Positions 44,443-55,974 of a DNA stretch of 64,000 bases are shown here, piece after piece; positions within the stretch are counted from its first letter, which is position 1; the number at the start of each line of letters is the position of its first letter. Location of the stretch: assembly GCA_964020085.1 (NCBI GenBank), contig OZ026596.1, positions 32,036,022 through 32,100,021 of the forward strand, read 5' to 3'. This stretch comes from Micromussa lordhowensis (lineage: Eukaryota; Cnidaria; Anthozoa; Scleractinia; Lobophylliidae). The notes beneath the pieces were generated by a model that was given only the letters and a program-made list of their open reading frames with translations, was not told where the DNA came from and ran no database searches. Position numbers and translations under genes: made by a program.

Positions 44443-46672
44443 TTATGACGACAACAGTTCAGGAGCCAAATGACCTGTGTCACCCATACTTCTAAGGCTC
44501 ACCCTCCCGTTAGGCCTGATGGTTAACCATGTTATTCCACAATGACCCATGCTCATACGAAGCCAGCCTTCTGGAGGAAACTGAAGCACCCTATAGAAAG
44601 AACCCAAAACAGGGTCACTATTGTCACTTTGCATTACTAGAGGGCATCTTAAGATTACGTTTAGTGGTCTGGACTCTGGATAAAGCAGCCTGGACTCAAG
44701 CAGTGGCTGAATTACTCAGCTGGAAAACAGTATATTTTTGGGGTAAAAAATGTATTGCAATTGGGCAAAACATTGTGTACATGTATTCTGTGAAAGAATT
44801 CAAAGGCATTTTACACTGTTTCTTTTTGTACTTTTTCAAAACCTTACCTGCATACAAAGTATCTAATGACATTTGCGTGGCACACAAAGATTTCCACACT
44901 GTCTCCTACTTGATTAACATCTGCTCTGTGGACATGTTTTCTAAAAGCAGCTTCAATGCGAGGGCCATCTTGAAAAAACTGCTAAAGAATACCAGGCAGA
45001 AAAACAAAAATTGCAATCTATGCTGTTTTACCACTAACATTTCAAATATACATTGTATGCTCATTGATTCTATATTCAAATCAGCTGTTGAGTCATGTAG
45101 ATGCACAGAAGACTTGGGCAGGGGAGAGCTTTACAGTACACATTAAACAATGGAGATTCTATAACACATCTTATACATGTTACTGGGAGGAACTAGGGGG
45201 GTTTGGGGGTTAGCTGAAACCCCTCAAATTAAAAAATGAGACATTATAACACGCTGACTTGGCCTCAGAATCCGGAAATCCAATTTCCAAGGACCTCTAT
45301 TTTAAAACTTTTCTGGGAGAGGATGCCCCAGGACCCCCTTACAGGGGACCACTTTCAGAGGTCCGCATTTCCAACCCTCATCTCTAAAATACTGTATTCG
45401 CTCCAGTGTTATGTATGCTGACCTTTTTCTCTGGTTTCCAATTTGATGAGGAAGGATCAGGCTTGACAGGTGCTCCTTCCCTTAACATGTAACATGTCTC
45501 CCTAGGGACACCTGGAAGATATGATGCAATGATATCTGCTGTTTCGACAGCTCTTATTAAAGTGGAGCAAACTAGTTTGGTGCACTTGAGGTTTAGGTCT
45601 TGCAGTCTCTGACCAGTTGTGTTTGCTTGTAACCTGAATCCAAGAAAAACAAAACATGGTTTGAATAAAACAGCAGGTAATTTTAAAGCGCTCTATAACC
45701 ATAAAGTGACAATAGAAATACAGTGTAACACAATCTATGAACTGCAAGTTATAAGTAGCAGGCTTGGATGACAAGAAGTAAAAGATTTCTACCTCAAGCC
45801 TACACACTACTCTATTTTCAGGACAGTGCCTCCAGCCTTCATAAAGTGAATGCAAGATCTCTTGTGATCAGATATAAGCTCATTCCCAACGACACAGCTA
45901 CTGTCTGTACTGATCAAGTACCGATGAAGCACAGAAGGGGGGGGGGGGGGAGGGTTCCACTGAGCCAGGCCTATCCACAACTTATGCATAAGCTTCGAAA
46001 CTCATCTCAGGTTTCTGTAGTATGGAGTGCAGCCTCCAACAACCTACCCCCACACCCACCCCCAGATAATAAGCTTAGGTTTGTGGCAGGTTTATACCTA
46101 CCAGCCTCGTTTGAAATGACCACACGTGCTCTTTTTGGCAATAGAGCAGTCATTCCCCTAGGGGGAGGGGGACAGATTACTGTCAACTGATTCACAAAGT
46201 ACTGATACCCTGATCGTCTTCTTTCTTACTTAATATTTAAGAAGCCAGAGCTGAATATTTTTCGCAATATAAAAGGCAAAACATTTTTTACATACCTTCC
46301 TTGCTCGGTCAATCGTTTATCATCGTCATTTTCAGCGTCTAAAAAATATTGGCCGTGTCTTATAAACACAAGATGGCGTTCAGCTGTGGGCTTTATCTCT
46401 TTCAATTCTTCTTCAATCCTACCAGTATCCTTCTTTTTAGACTTCTTTACACCTTTGTCGCGCATATCCCAGTTCGGATCCCATCGTACCCCAGAAGGTT
46501 TGAAAAGAAGACAATGTGGAAATTCCTCTGTATAGCTCTGGAAGCCGGGTGAAGTGTCAGAGCTGGCACGTGCGGGATTTCTCCTGCTGTCAAAGATTAT
46601 GTATGCTCCTGAAAATGTTACTGCTGCCGAAGCTACCGCCGCGAATCTTGAAAATCTTCGTAAAGATGCCAT
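44443..46672 (-). CDS. PGAM5: Mitochondrial serine/threonine protein phosphatase PGAM5
   Basis: Exons 46296-46672 (ATG), 45423-45633, 44848-44978 and 44443-44590 (TAA) join in frame to 288 residues, matching the ~289 of the human long form. An N-terminal hydrophobic segment (about 9-27) is the mitochondrial membrane anchor. The WDPNWD multimerisation motif is at 64-69. The phosphoglycerate-mutase-fold catalytic RHGQY is at 105-109 (His106 becomes phosphorylated). LREGAP and the second catalytic His in CHANVIRY follow, then QFPPEGWLR and [10 protein letters not shown] near the end. PGAM5 dephosphorylates protein Ser/Thr/His and acts in mitophagy and cell-death signalling. The donor after 45423 (GTCAGC) is weak but the phase fits. 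An in-frame upstream Met exists at 46717. It shares a promoter region with the divergent gene. Confidence 0.95.
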
Positions 46673-46826
46673 TATATTGGGAAGAATCCAACGCAACCTC
46701 CGATAAATCCGCGGCAAATATTTTATTTCTGGGCGGCAAGCACTTGAAAGACTGGATACGAGTCTAAAGATTGGAAGAACGCCTGACGGTTTTCGCTTGT
46801 TCTCTTGCCACCCGAAGCCGAATGAA
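46673..46826. promoter_or_regulatory. Shared bidirectional promoter region, PGAM5 / C11orf54 homologue
   Basis: Only 154 bp separate the two start codons, which point away from each other. No TATA box is obvious. This spacing implies one common, TATA-less promoter for both genes. Confidence 0.7.
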
Positions 46827-49800
46827 ATGGCAGGGATACAAAATACTTCGAGAAAGTCGGAGCATTTACCAATAGAAAGTAGAGACCTTCTTCTACCTCC
46901 ATTAGGAGAGCTGGTTCAAGGTATGGTCGTCACATCTCTTTGTTAAGCCAGATACGATCGATAATTGTGAAGCAAGTTGTTGCTCTAGAAAAATAAGCCA
47001 TTTTAAGATCACAGGGTGATCATAACAGCTTCACTGAATTTATTGATAAAATGGAGAATTCGAACATACCGGTACTCCAATCATCTTTGATTACTGGTAA
47101 TTTATAAGATATATAATTCTGACACATACTAGTTAAATCGTACGGCAATTATGGCACATTGAAAGAGGCAGGTACAAAAGTCGGACCGGATCAACTCGGA
47201 TCAACTCGGATCGACTCGGATCGTCTCGGATCATGAAAAAACCTAACAATTAAATGAAATTGAAACTTTTACCCATTTGAGGGTTAAAATTGCGGTCAAA
47301 AATCGTACAAATTAAGAAAAACTCGCGACGTTTCTCCGTGTCGTGCTCTGTAGTCAAGCCGCCATTTTGTCTTTTAAGTGCCAGTTCCTTTCGGACTCGT
47401 CTCGTGCTCATCCATCCCTGATCCCGCCGCGTCGATCTCACGATCATGGACCCAGATGAAGGTAAATGTCACTGAATTTGCATCCGTCCACCAAAATGAT
47501 AGTTTCAGTAATTAAGAATGTTTATGTTTGCTTATTTTTCACAGCTACAGCTACATGTTATGTTAGAATTTAGCAAAAAAAGTTATAAAATTTTAAAGAA
47601 ACAAAAAATATTATTGTAAAAACACTTGGCTGTTCGAATCTCAGAATAAGCATTTTCCTTGCTTTACGAGCTTATATATCCTGAAAACAGAACAGAAAAA
47701 GACCGAATCTAGAATTAAGTACGATTTTTTTTGTACATGTAAACAGAAGGATTGCGTTACACTCCTCATGGCAACCGCCAGTAGCGTCCATGTCCGCGTC
47801 CTAACATTGCAACAAAACGAAGCCTTTATCCAAACTTACGGAGCTCTACACTCCCAAAAACGACTCACTAAACATTATTCAATAATTAGTGAGATTCTAA
47901 ATATAAAAGCCGCGATCTGAAGAGTCTTTAATTGCATTGGAACAACATGTCTATATAGAGTTAGCTTGATAACTATTTAGCTTCTGCTGACTTAATTAAC
48001 TTAATTAACGTAATAAATGTAGATGTAGATGCGAAGTTTGTTCAGTTCAATTTTTCGCGCTAACTACTTGTCGTCAAGCTGGCCAAGTGTGGTCAAGTTT
48101 TGCTTAATGATTAGCTAAATCTATCAACTTCCTGTTCTCCAAATTAGAAGCCAAACGGAAGTAAAGCGAATTTCTGCGAAATCACGCAGCGTAACAGAAA
48201 GGGTTATGACTGAAACTATCAATTTGGTTGGCAGATGCAAATTCATTTCGAAATATTTACCTTCATCCGGGTCCATGATTGTGGAGATCGACACGGCGGG
48301 ATCAGGGAAGGATGAACACAAGACGAGTCCGAGAGGAACTAGTACTTAGAATACAAAATGGCGGCTTGACTACACAGCATGCAGCACGACACGGAGTAAC
48401 GTCGCGAGTCTTTCTTAATTTGTACCATTTTTGACCGGAATTTTAACCTTCAAATGGGTAAAAGTTTCAATTTCATTTAATTTTTAGTTTTTTTTCATGA
48501 TCCGAGACGATCCGAGTCGATCCGGGTTGATCCGAGTTGATCCAACCCGGACTGGCGGTCCGAGTTGATCCGGTCCGACTTTTGTACCTGCCTCATTGAA
48601 AGATAACTGGCCGCTTCTGAAATATAATTTATCATCGATGTTGCCGTAATTTACAGCGTGGCGGTCCGATGTTGTACCACCTTCACTTTAGGCCACTGAG
48701 AATAGTTAATTGTTGTAGTAATAAACCTTATCCCGAAACTCTAGAGTAGCATTTTCTAGGACAGCATGTCAGTTCCACAGTCCATCCTTCTACCCTGAGA
48801 CTAAAGTAGAACAAAGTTCTTGGATCATGTGTCTTATGGGAAACAAGCTCGATCGTGACATCTTGTTGATATATCAGTCGATACTCGACTGATAGTCGAC
48901 ATGCACCCAGTCAATACTCAGTCAGCATATTGACTGATTCACTATTGATACTGTACTTATGTATTGATGGACAGCCCACTTAATGGTCCTCATGTTGTTA
49001 ATTGATGTATCAACCATGATATTATCAGTGGTAATTGGTCAAATGTTGGTTATATATCAGCCAACTGTCAGTTTGTGCAAGAGCATCCCCCTTAAGCATA
49101 GTTTATATAACTTGATAAACCACTCAAACATCATTTGGCCACAACTGTGGTAATGCTGTCAATGGCTTGCATTGATTTGTTTTTTATTATAATTTTAGTG
49201 CTTAAGGCTGGCTTAGCTAACAACTTTTCAAATGTTGAGGTAGAAGTGGTTGATTGTCCTGATTTGAGAGAAAAACCATGGACTCTAGCTGCTCCCGGTA
49301 TGTACATTAATTGTCTCCTGAACTGATGTTTATACATTTATTTCAAATTATTATTCAACAAATATTGTCAAGTTGAGAGGATAATTTTAAAAACTGATAT
49401 TTTTTCTGCAATCTCATTCAACTGCATAAAGGTATTTGTGGGAGAACAAGAATTGCTGATGTTGGTGGTCCACCATATCTCATACCTCTTCCTAACCTTT
49501 CCAAGGTACATGTACACTGTTAAGTCACATCGGTTTTGTAATTTCTAACTCCTCCCCAAACAGAGAGGTGCGCGAGAAGTCAAAAAAATGTCAGTTTGTG
49601 TAGGAGGCTTGCACCTGCCTAACTTTAAAATGCTCTGAATGATATAGTTTATGAAAGCAAATGTTGACTACTCAACTACTTGACAACTTTTCCATTGTTA
49701 TTTCACATTGAACTGGAGTTGTATTTCTGTTATATGTGCAACTTAAATCAGTGCTCACATGTATAAGCTGTTACCCTCTTGTCATTTCTATGAATGGTAT

Positions 49801-52800
49801 GGCCAATGATATGTTTGTTACTACAATTTCCAGTTTTACAGTTTTGACAATGTGGCAAAAAATGTGGAACTTTCTGGAGGATTTGTCATTGGTGCAGGAG
49901 CTGGAAGCAGTAAATTTGTAGGAGTGAATTGTGAGGTAACTCTTTACTCCTCAGCTGTCATGGTACATGAAGCAATATTAAAAGAGGGCCAGTCTGTCTA
50001 ATGTGCCATGGAAGCATATGCTACCTTTATTTTAACATAGCTAGATAGTTCAATTGAGGAAGATGTACTACATAATTGCACTAACATGAGCTTGCATGAT
50101 CCCAGCAAGGAAATGAACCAAATCTTAAAACTCTCAATGTGTAGTCACCATCCTCTGTCACTTTCATCTGTGTGGCTTAGTCACTGAATTAAGCGTACAA
50201 ATATTTCAAGTCAAAATATTACTTTTTAAAGCAATCTTAACATTCTCAAAACCCTGAAGGGTGCTTATTGGTCTCTGGCCCTCTGCATGCATCACTGTCC
50301 TTCCTATACTACAGGCCTGCAATACTAGAAATTATCCAGCCAATGCACTCATTGATGCTTGTTAATTTTAACATTTTTCACATCATTTGATGCTTTTGTA
50401 ATGTGATTCAAATGCCAAAACTTCAAGCTGTGTAACTGAATGCTGTGCTTTTAGATGATGGCAAACTTGGTAACAAACTCTGAACAGAATGGAGTAATTG
50501 CAACAAAGATTGCTAAAGTTAATGAAGAAGTAAGTCTGTCAGTGATGTACATGTAGATATGCAGTTTAAAATCTAATATGACCAGTTATTATGAGATTAA
50601 AGTTCATGATCATTGCTCAGTGCAGCATCTCCAAGCTAATAGTTATAAACATTGACTTTCTGCACTGGGGAGCATTGAGCATCACCATGGTTCAGGTTCA
50701 TCACCAACATCTCTAAAGTCCCTGTGAGATAGACACCTGGGCCGGGTTGTTCGAAAGCTGGTTAACGCTAACCCAGGATTAAAAGTTAATCGTAGTATGT
50801 ATGTTTCTTGTATAAAAACGTTTTTCACCGCTTATGTTGTGGTAGTTTGAAATTATTCAAATTCAAAACCGAATGACAAAAAATATCAACAGAAAACCTC
50901 ACTGCAAAGTTACAAAACTCAAATCAAATTTCTCGCTAATCCTGGGTTTGCTTAATCGGGCTTTGAACAACCCGGCCCAGAGGGTAAAAGGGGGAGAGGC
51001 CACTCCCAAATCCCACTGGGGTAGTAGTGAAGTGGCAGAAGTTCAGGCTCTAAACCTTGACTGGGAGCAAGCTGCACAGCATGCAAAGAACAGATAGTAA
51101 TGACAGGAAAGCTTGTTGAGGCCCTATGCGCCACTTGGCGTCTAAAGGACTGTTGATGACCAAACAGTTAGATACCAAAATACCGGTACTAAACTCTGTG
51201 CACTAAAAGTTGTTTTTTAAAGGAAGGAATCCTCTCTGTTGTCTCACACAGTTTCCAGGAAATGATCACAGAGTGACTTAGGTTTAAATAACTTGTATCA
51301 TTTTGTTTTAGAATGGATCCTGTGTCCTAGAAGATTACAACTGTGGAGAATTTGGTTTATTAGGAAATTTCCTTATTAGTGATGGAAATCCAGGAAAGGT
51401 ATGAAGGTAGAAGGCTTTGCAAAGTGTAAAGTGCTATAACTGCTTTGGTTTAGTTTGACTAACCTTGATGACAGACAGTGATGACGATCTTGTAGAGATT
51501 CGCAGTTCTGTGAGGTTCTATGTGGTTGAGTTAAATGTTACTCCATTATTCATCAGGTTCTGAAGGTTTGCGCAAGCAAGAGAACTGGGGATGAGAACTT
51601 TATCACGTGCATGCGTCACACGCTAGCTGGTCGCTATGGAGACAAACCAGTTGGAATGGGTGGAGTGTTTGTAATAGAGAAGGGCAAGGCCAAGATTCAC
51701 GTCATGGTAACTATTTATAACTTTACAAATTTAAGCTTCTTGGTGAACTGGGATTTGAGTAAACTAAGCTTGACAGAACGCACATTCTTTGCCAGGGTTT
51801 TGCTTAACTATAAGGAGAATGATTAACCCTATCAGTATGGCCATAGCTGTTGTGTACTGTTCTTATTTTAATGTGTTGTATCCATATATAAATTTAACTT
51901 TTACAATAACTGCAGAAATTCTCGTGCGCTCATTGGCTAATTTTCATCATCAATAAGCGGACAGACATGAATTTATGACGCAATGAGCGAGAGCAGACAA
52001 TTTCAATTTGTTAGTGTAAAAAAAGAAATAGACGGCAAATTTCCTACGTCTGCCCTGTTATTGACAATGAAAATTACAATTGGAGCATAGCAAAAACACG
52101 GTTTTGACGTCAGAAAAACTGGTTTTAGGGTCAGCAAAAACCAGTTTTGTGGTCGGAAAAAGACGGTTTTAGGGTAGAAAAAACGGTCTCATGGTCGGAA
52201 AAAGAGGGTTTTAGGGTCGGGAAAAAAACGGTTTTGGGGTAAGCAAAAACCAGTTTTGGGGTCTGAAAAAACCAGTTTTTGGGGGTCGACAAAAACCGGT
52301 TTTGGGTCGGCAAAAACCCGTTTTGGGGTTGGCAAAAACCGGTTTTAAGGTCGGCAAAAACCGGTTTTGGGATCGAAAAACGGTTTGGGTGTCAGCCAAA
52401 ACCGGTTTTGGGATCGGAAAAAAACGGTTTTTGGGGTTGGCAAAAACCGGTTTTAAGGTCGGCAAAAACCGGTTTTGGGATCGAAAAACGGTTTGGGTGT
52501 CAGCCAAAACCGGTTTTGGGATCGGAAAAAACCGGTTTTTGGGGTCGGCAAAGATCTGTTTTAAGATCGAAAACGACCAGTTTTGGGATTGGAAAAAAAA
52601 TGGTTTTTAGTGCGCCGAAAACCGGTTTTGGGGTCGGCAACAACCGGTTTTGGGGTCGGCAAAAACCGGTTTTAAGATCGGAAAAAAACAGTTTTTGGGG
52701 TCAGCAAAAACCGGTTTTGGTATCGGAAAAAAAGCGGTTTCTGGGTCGGCAAAAACCGGTTTTGAGATAGGCAGAAACCGGTTTTGAGTTCACCAAAAAC

Positions 52801-54477
52801 CGTTTTTTTTAGTGGGCAAAAACTGGTTTTGGCTTTGGCAAAAACCGTTTTTTAGTTCGACAAAAACCGATTCTGGGATCGGAAAAAACCGGTTTTGAGG
52901 TCGGCAAAAATCGGTTTCAGGGTGGGAAAAAATGGCTTTGGGTTCGGCAAAAACTGGTTTTTGGGTTCGGCAAAAACCGGTTTTGGAGTCGGTAAAAACC
53001 TGTTTTGAGTTCACCAAAACCGGTTTTGGGATCGGCAAAAATCGATTTTGTTGTCGGCAAAAGCCTGTTTGGGGGTCGGCAAAAACCGGTTTTGAGTTTG
53101 CGAAAAACTGGTTTGGAGTTCGGCAGAAACCGGTTTTGGTGTCGGAAAGAACCGGTTTGGAGTTTACCAAAAACTGGTTTTGGGTTGGCAAAAACCGGTT
53201 TTGGGGTCGGAAAAACCGGTTTTGGGGTCGGGAGAAAATGGTTTTTGAGTGGGCCAAAAACCTGTTTTGGAATCGGAAAAAAACGGTTTTGAATTCGCGG
53301 AAAATCGGTTTTGGAGTCGCCCAAAAACCGATTTTTAGGGTCAGTTTTGGGTTCGCCAAAAACCAGTTTTAAGGACAGGAGAACCGGTTTCAGGGTCGCA
53401 AAAACCGGTTTTGGGGTCTGGTTTAAATTCCTATGCAGATTTGAACCCGACTAAAGCCTGCGAACGCAAGACATTAGCAAACCAAACACTATAAATAGTT
53501 GGACATTTGCGTCTAGTTGGGACTCCGTTTGTCCAGGCGTTAAAACCTGCTCGAAAGATGGTGATGATGATGATGATAATGATGATGAGCACAGTACACT
53601 TAATATACCTTTTACAGTATCACTCAAAAGCCAATTGTAGATTTCATGTCACTTTGATTAACAATAGACGATTTTCATTATGGCGTCATTTGACTACAGC
53701 TACCAGAATGCTTCACTTTTTCTGTTTCTTATGTTAATTAGGGCAATTGTTATTTAAACCCCACTGGGAATATACAAATTTAAATAATAAAGAAAAAACG
53801 AAAGGAGTTCTGGTAGTTGTAGTCAAATGACGACAACGTACAAATCTGCTATTTCACTCCACTGGTCCCTTGTGAGTTATGTACAAAAATCCGTTATCGT
53901 AGTTTTGAAAACCGGGTTTTACCTCGCCAAAGACGCAGGTTTTGGTGTCTGCCATAACCGATTTTGGGATTTAGGGTTAGTGTACTGATATTAACAACGC
54001 TTTCAAAAAGTTGAAGAGGGTTTAGGATTTCAAGCCCCCAAAATAAGGAACAGGTCTGTTTGTTTTGAAAAGTTTCTTTGTCTTAAACAGCCCAAATTTT
54101 CCGAAACTCCACTCAAGACAGACACCGATGTCAACAACTGGCTCAAGTTCTACAACATGAGTGCACCATTAGTGTGTGTTGGAGTCTTTGAAAGCCACGA
54201 TCCCGTAAGTATTTCATGTTGCCTTCATTGACCAGGTTTTAATCACATCCAGGAAAACATGTACCAACAGCAATGCGAACACTGTGAACACTTTCTCTTC
54301 CAGGGTCTGGACTTGCGCATTGAACACTTTCACTGCTTCAGTGATCACGGAGAGGGAGGGCACTATCATTATGACGTCACGCCTGACGACGTGCAGTACA
54401 CTGGCTTCTTTAGCCTCGCAGAGAAGGTTTACAGAATAGACCGACCACAGACGACACACAATGTTGGAAGGGACTAA
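46827..54477 (+). CDS. C11orf54: C11orf54 / PTD012 family ester hydrolase
   Basis: Exons: 46827-46920 (ATG), 49199-49297, 49432-49505, 49834-49935, 50455-50529, 51312-51398, 51557-51706, 54091-54204 and 54304-54477 (TAA). All are GT-AG with matching phase, giving 322 residues (human ~315). Family landmarks are VVDCPDL, GICGRTRIADVGG, GAGAGS, NGSCVLEDY, MGGVFVIEKGKAKIHVM and the zinc-binding IEHFHCFSDHGEGGHYHYD near the C-terminus. There the His residues of HFH and HYH occupy the positions that hold the metal in the human structure. The human protein has esterase activity in vitro; its natural substrate is uncertain. The introns carry a Mutator-like element, a MITE and a 1.3-kb minisatellite. 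Confidence 0.95.
47166..48593. mobile_element. Mutator-like (MULE-type) non-autonomous element, 1.43 kb, 9-bp TSD
   Basis: Long TIRs (47166-47512 and 48208-48593, ~350-390 bp) start AGGCAGGTACAAAAGTCGGA. The element is flanked by the perfect 9-bp duplication CATTGAAAG (47157-47165 and 48594-48602). Long TIRs plus a 9-bp duplication suggest the Mutator superfamily. The outer TIR contains tandem TCGGATC(A/G)ACs. Each TIR also has an ATG-containing mini-exon with splice donor (47446-47461 on +, 48261-48276 on -) reading MDPDE. No transposase is encoded. Confidence 0.8.
48865..49070. repeat. Degenerate GACTGA/ATCAGTC-rich repeat
   Basis: Short inverted and direct copies of CGACTGATAGTCGAC, CAGTCAATACTCAGTC and TATTGACTGA succeed each other. 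It is probably an old MITE or simple-repeat derivative in intron 1 of the hydrolase gene. Confidence 0.4.
50739..50978. mobile_element. MITE, family with GGGCCGGGTTGTTC termini (copy 2)
   Basis: Same length (240 bp) and termini as 5113-5352, with the internal AACCCAGGATTAAAAGTTAA segment. It lies in an intron of the hydrolase gene. Confidence 0.75.
52092..53420. repeat. Minisatellite with palindromic AAAACCGGTTTT core (~50 degenerate units)
   Basis: Units of ~22-28 bp of the type GGTCGGCAAAAACCGGTTTT repeat for 1.3 kb. Two dozen keep AACCGGTT exactly and most others differ by one base. A ~118-bp higher-order duplication is visible (52322-52412 versus 52440-52530). Unit composition keeps frames open on both strands (ORFs of 95-189 codons), none of them protein-like. 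A few outlying units lie near 53905-53975. It is in the intron between exons 51557-51706 and 54091-54204. Confidence 0.95.
53557..53589. repeat. (ATG)n microsatellite
   Basis: GATGATGATGATGATAATGATGATGAG inside the same intron as the minisatellite. Confidence 0.8.
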
Positions 54478-55974
54478 AAGGAAAATAATGAACAAATAAA
54501 AATAGTCTTCCTTCCGTGGAAAAATAACTGGTTCCTCGCTCGGTAAAGATACCTGGCTCTGAAATGAACAATTCACTTTGTCTGAAATTCGACGAGATAC
54601 AGTCTGGGGATTAAATAGATGGCGTTCCTTTTATTAATCATGATCGATTGGCTGAGTAGTCACGTGAAACTACAAATGGAGCATAGCAATAAGAGTGAGA
54701 TTAATAGTTTGTGGAGCATCAATGTGCAAAAGTCATGTTTTATTAGACTTGTATTACACGAAAATAAAACTTAAAATCATTATCTCTATTAATTCCCTAT
54801 TTACAGTTGATTTTATAATAGCACTTTGATTTTTTAACGCAGAAAGAGAAAATGAAACGTTCTTCTTACTACCAATGGTCCCTGTAATTTGCCGTTTATG
54901 ATCACTACATCAGTAACACCATCTAACGCGTGCCAAGTCCATTTTCAGCCAGTGACCCCGGGTGTCCATTAGGAGAGGGGCAAAGAAAAATCTCCAGGGA
55001 AAAAAATTGGACCTTTTCGAGAGCTCGATCACACACTTTCGAGTTATTCTGGCAACGGCGATTCTTTGAAATGCCATTATGTTCATTTGTATTTTACAAT
55101 TGCCTTTTTCCCGTTGTACTGTAAAAAGTTATAATCTTGTATGAACAACAAACCTGTAGAATGTACGCATCTCAGCAAATCTGCGACACTGTAGGGTAAG
55201 GGTCGTTCGGTAGAAGAAATCATCTTTTAGCTTTACTTTGCTGCATTTCGTCCTCCTGACTTCTTTGAAGAAACACCTAAAAAGACTTGTTTATTCGGCT
55301 TATATCAGTCGTGGAATCATTCAAAAAGTCATTCCGACCAGTTATCACAATGAGAGCTGCCCATCGAAGCTTAAACTCTGCACCGGCACCTAACTCGATC
55401 GTATTCAGTATCTTCATAAACTGGTGACTCATTCAAGTTATCCCCGGCAACAAATATGTCACAGGTATCCCAAGCAGCTGGGCAAATAAAAGGCTTTGTG
55501 AGAGTCAAGTGTCAACTCAAGAAAATGCCACAAAGCTCAAAATCGACGATTGAACTGTGGACCTTATGATCACTAACACGACGTACTAAGCGATAGGGAA
55601 TATATTAAATGATCTTTAGAGCAGGAACTGGTTCTCGCTTATCGTGTACGTTGTTTATGTGAAGTGAAAAAAACAAATCAGCGTCAATTATGCATGGCTT
55701 TGCTAAGTCGAATCAAAACAGGCTGGTACCTGCTTCCGAAAGTCGACTCGATTTACCGGAAGAGAGCATCCTTTGAAACTAGGAGCTTAGCGATGTGACT
55801 CGCTTATTCCCTAAGAAAATCGGCAACCAGAAAACCTAACAATATTGTTTAAAAGAGATCGCTTCGTTTTAAAACTACAGCTAATCATTTGGTAAATCCC
55901 ATGATTCTTGTTGTGATCGTGTAGAGATAACTGCAAAGCAGTGATTCCCTTTTAGGGTATTAACCTTTACCAGT
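54478..55974. other. Intergenic, no gene seen
   Basis: 3' UTR of the hydrolase gene (AATAAA near 54495) followed by unique-looking sequence without coding signal, up to the next start codon. Confidence 0.45.

Noticed and set aside
44529..45146. 205-codon plus-strand ORF
   Set aside because: Antisense to PGAM5 exons 3 and 4; no protein-family features.
45768..46190. 140-codon plus-strand ORF
   Set aside because: Lies in a PGAM5 intron across G and C runs; no splice sites or family match.
52131..53372. Several ORFs of 95-189 codons on both strands with repeating GFG/KPVL or PKTGF patterns
   Set aside because: By-product of the AAAACCGGTTTT minisatellite, whose units lack stop codons in several frames. 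No domain or splice support.
52092..53420. CRISPR-like appearance of regularly spaced palindromic repeats
   Set aside because: The sequence is a degenerate eukaryotic minisatellite; the units run into each other without unique spacers, and the genome is metazoan.
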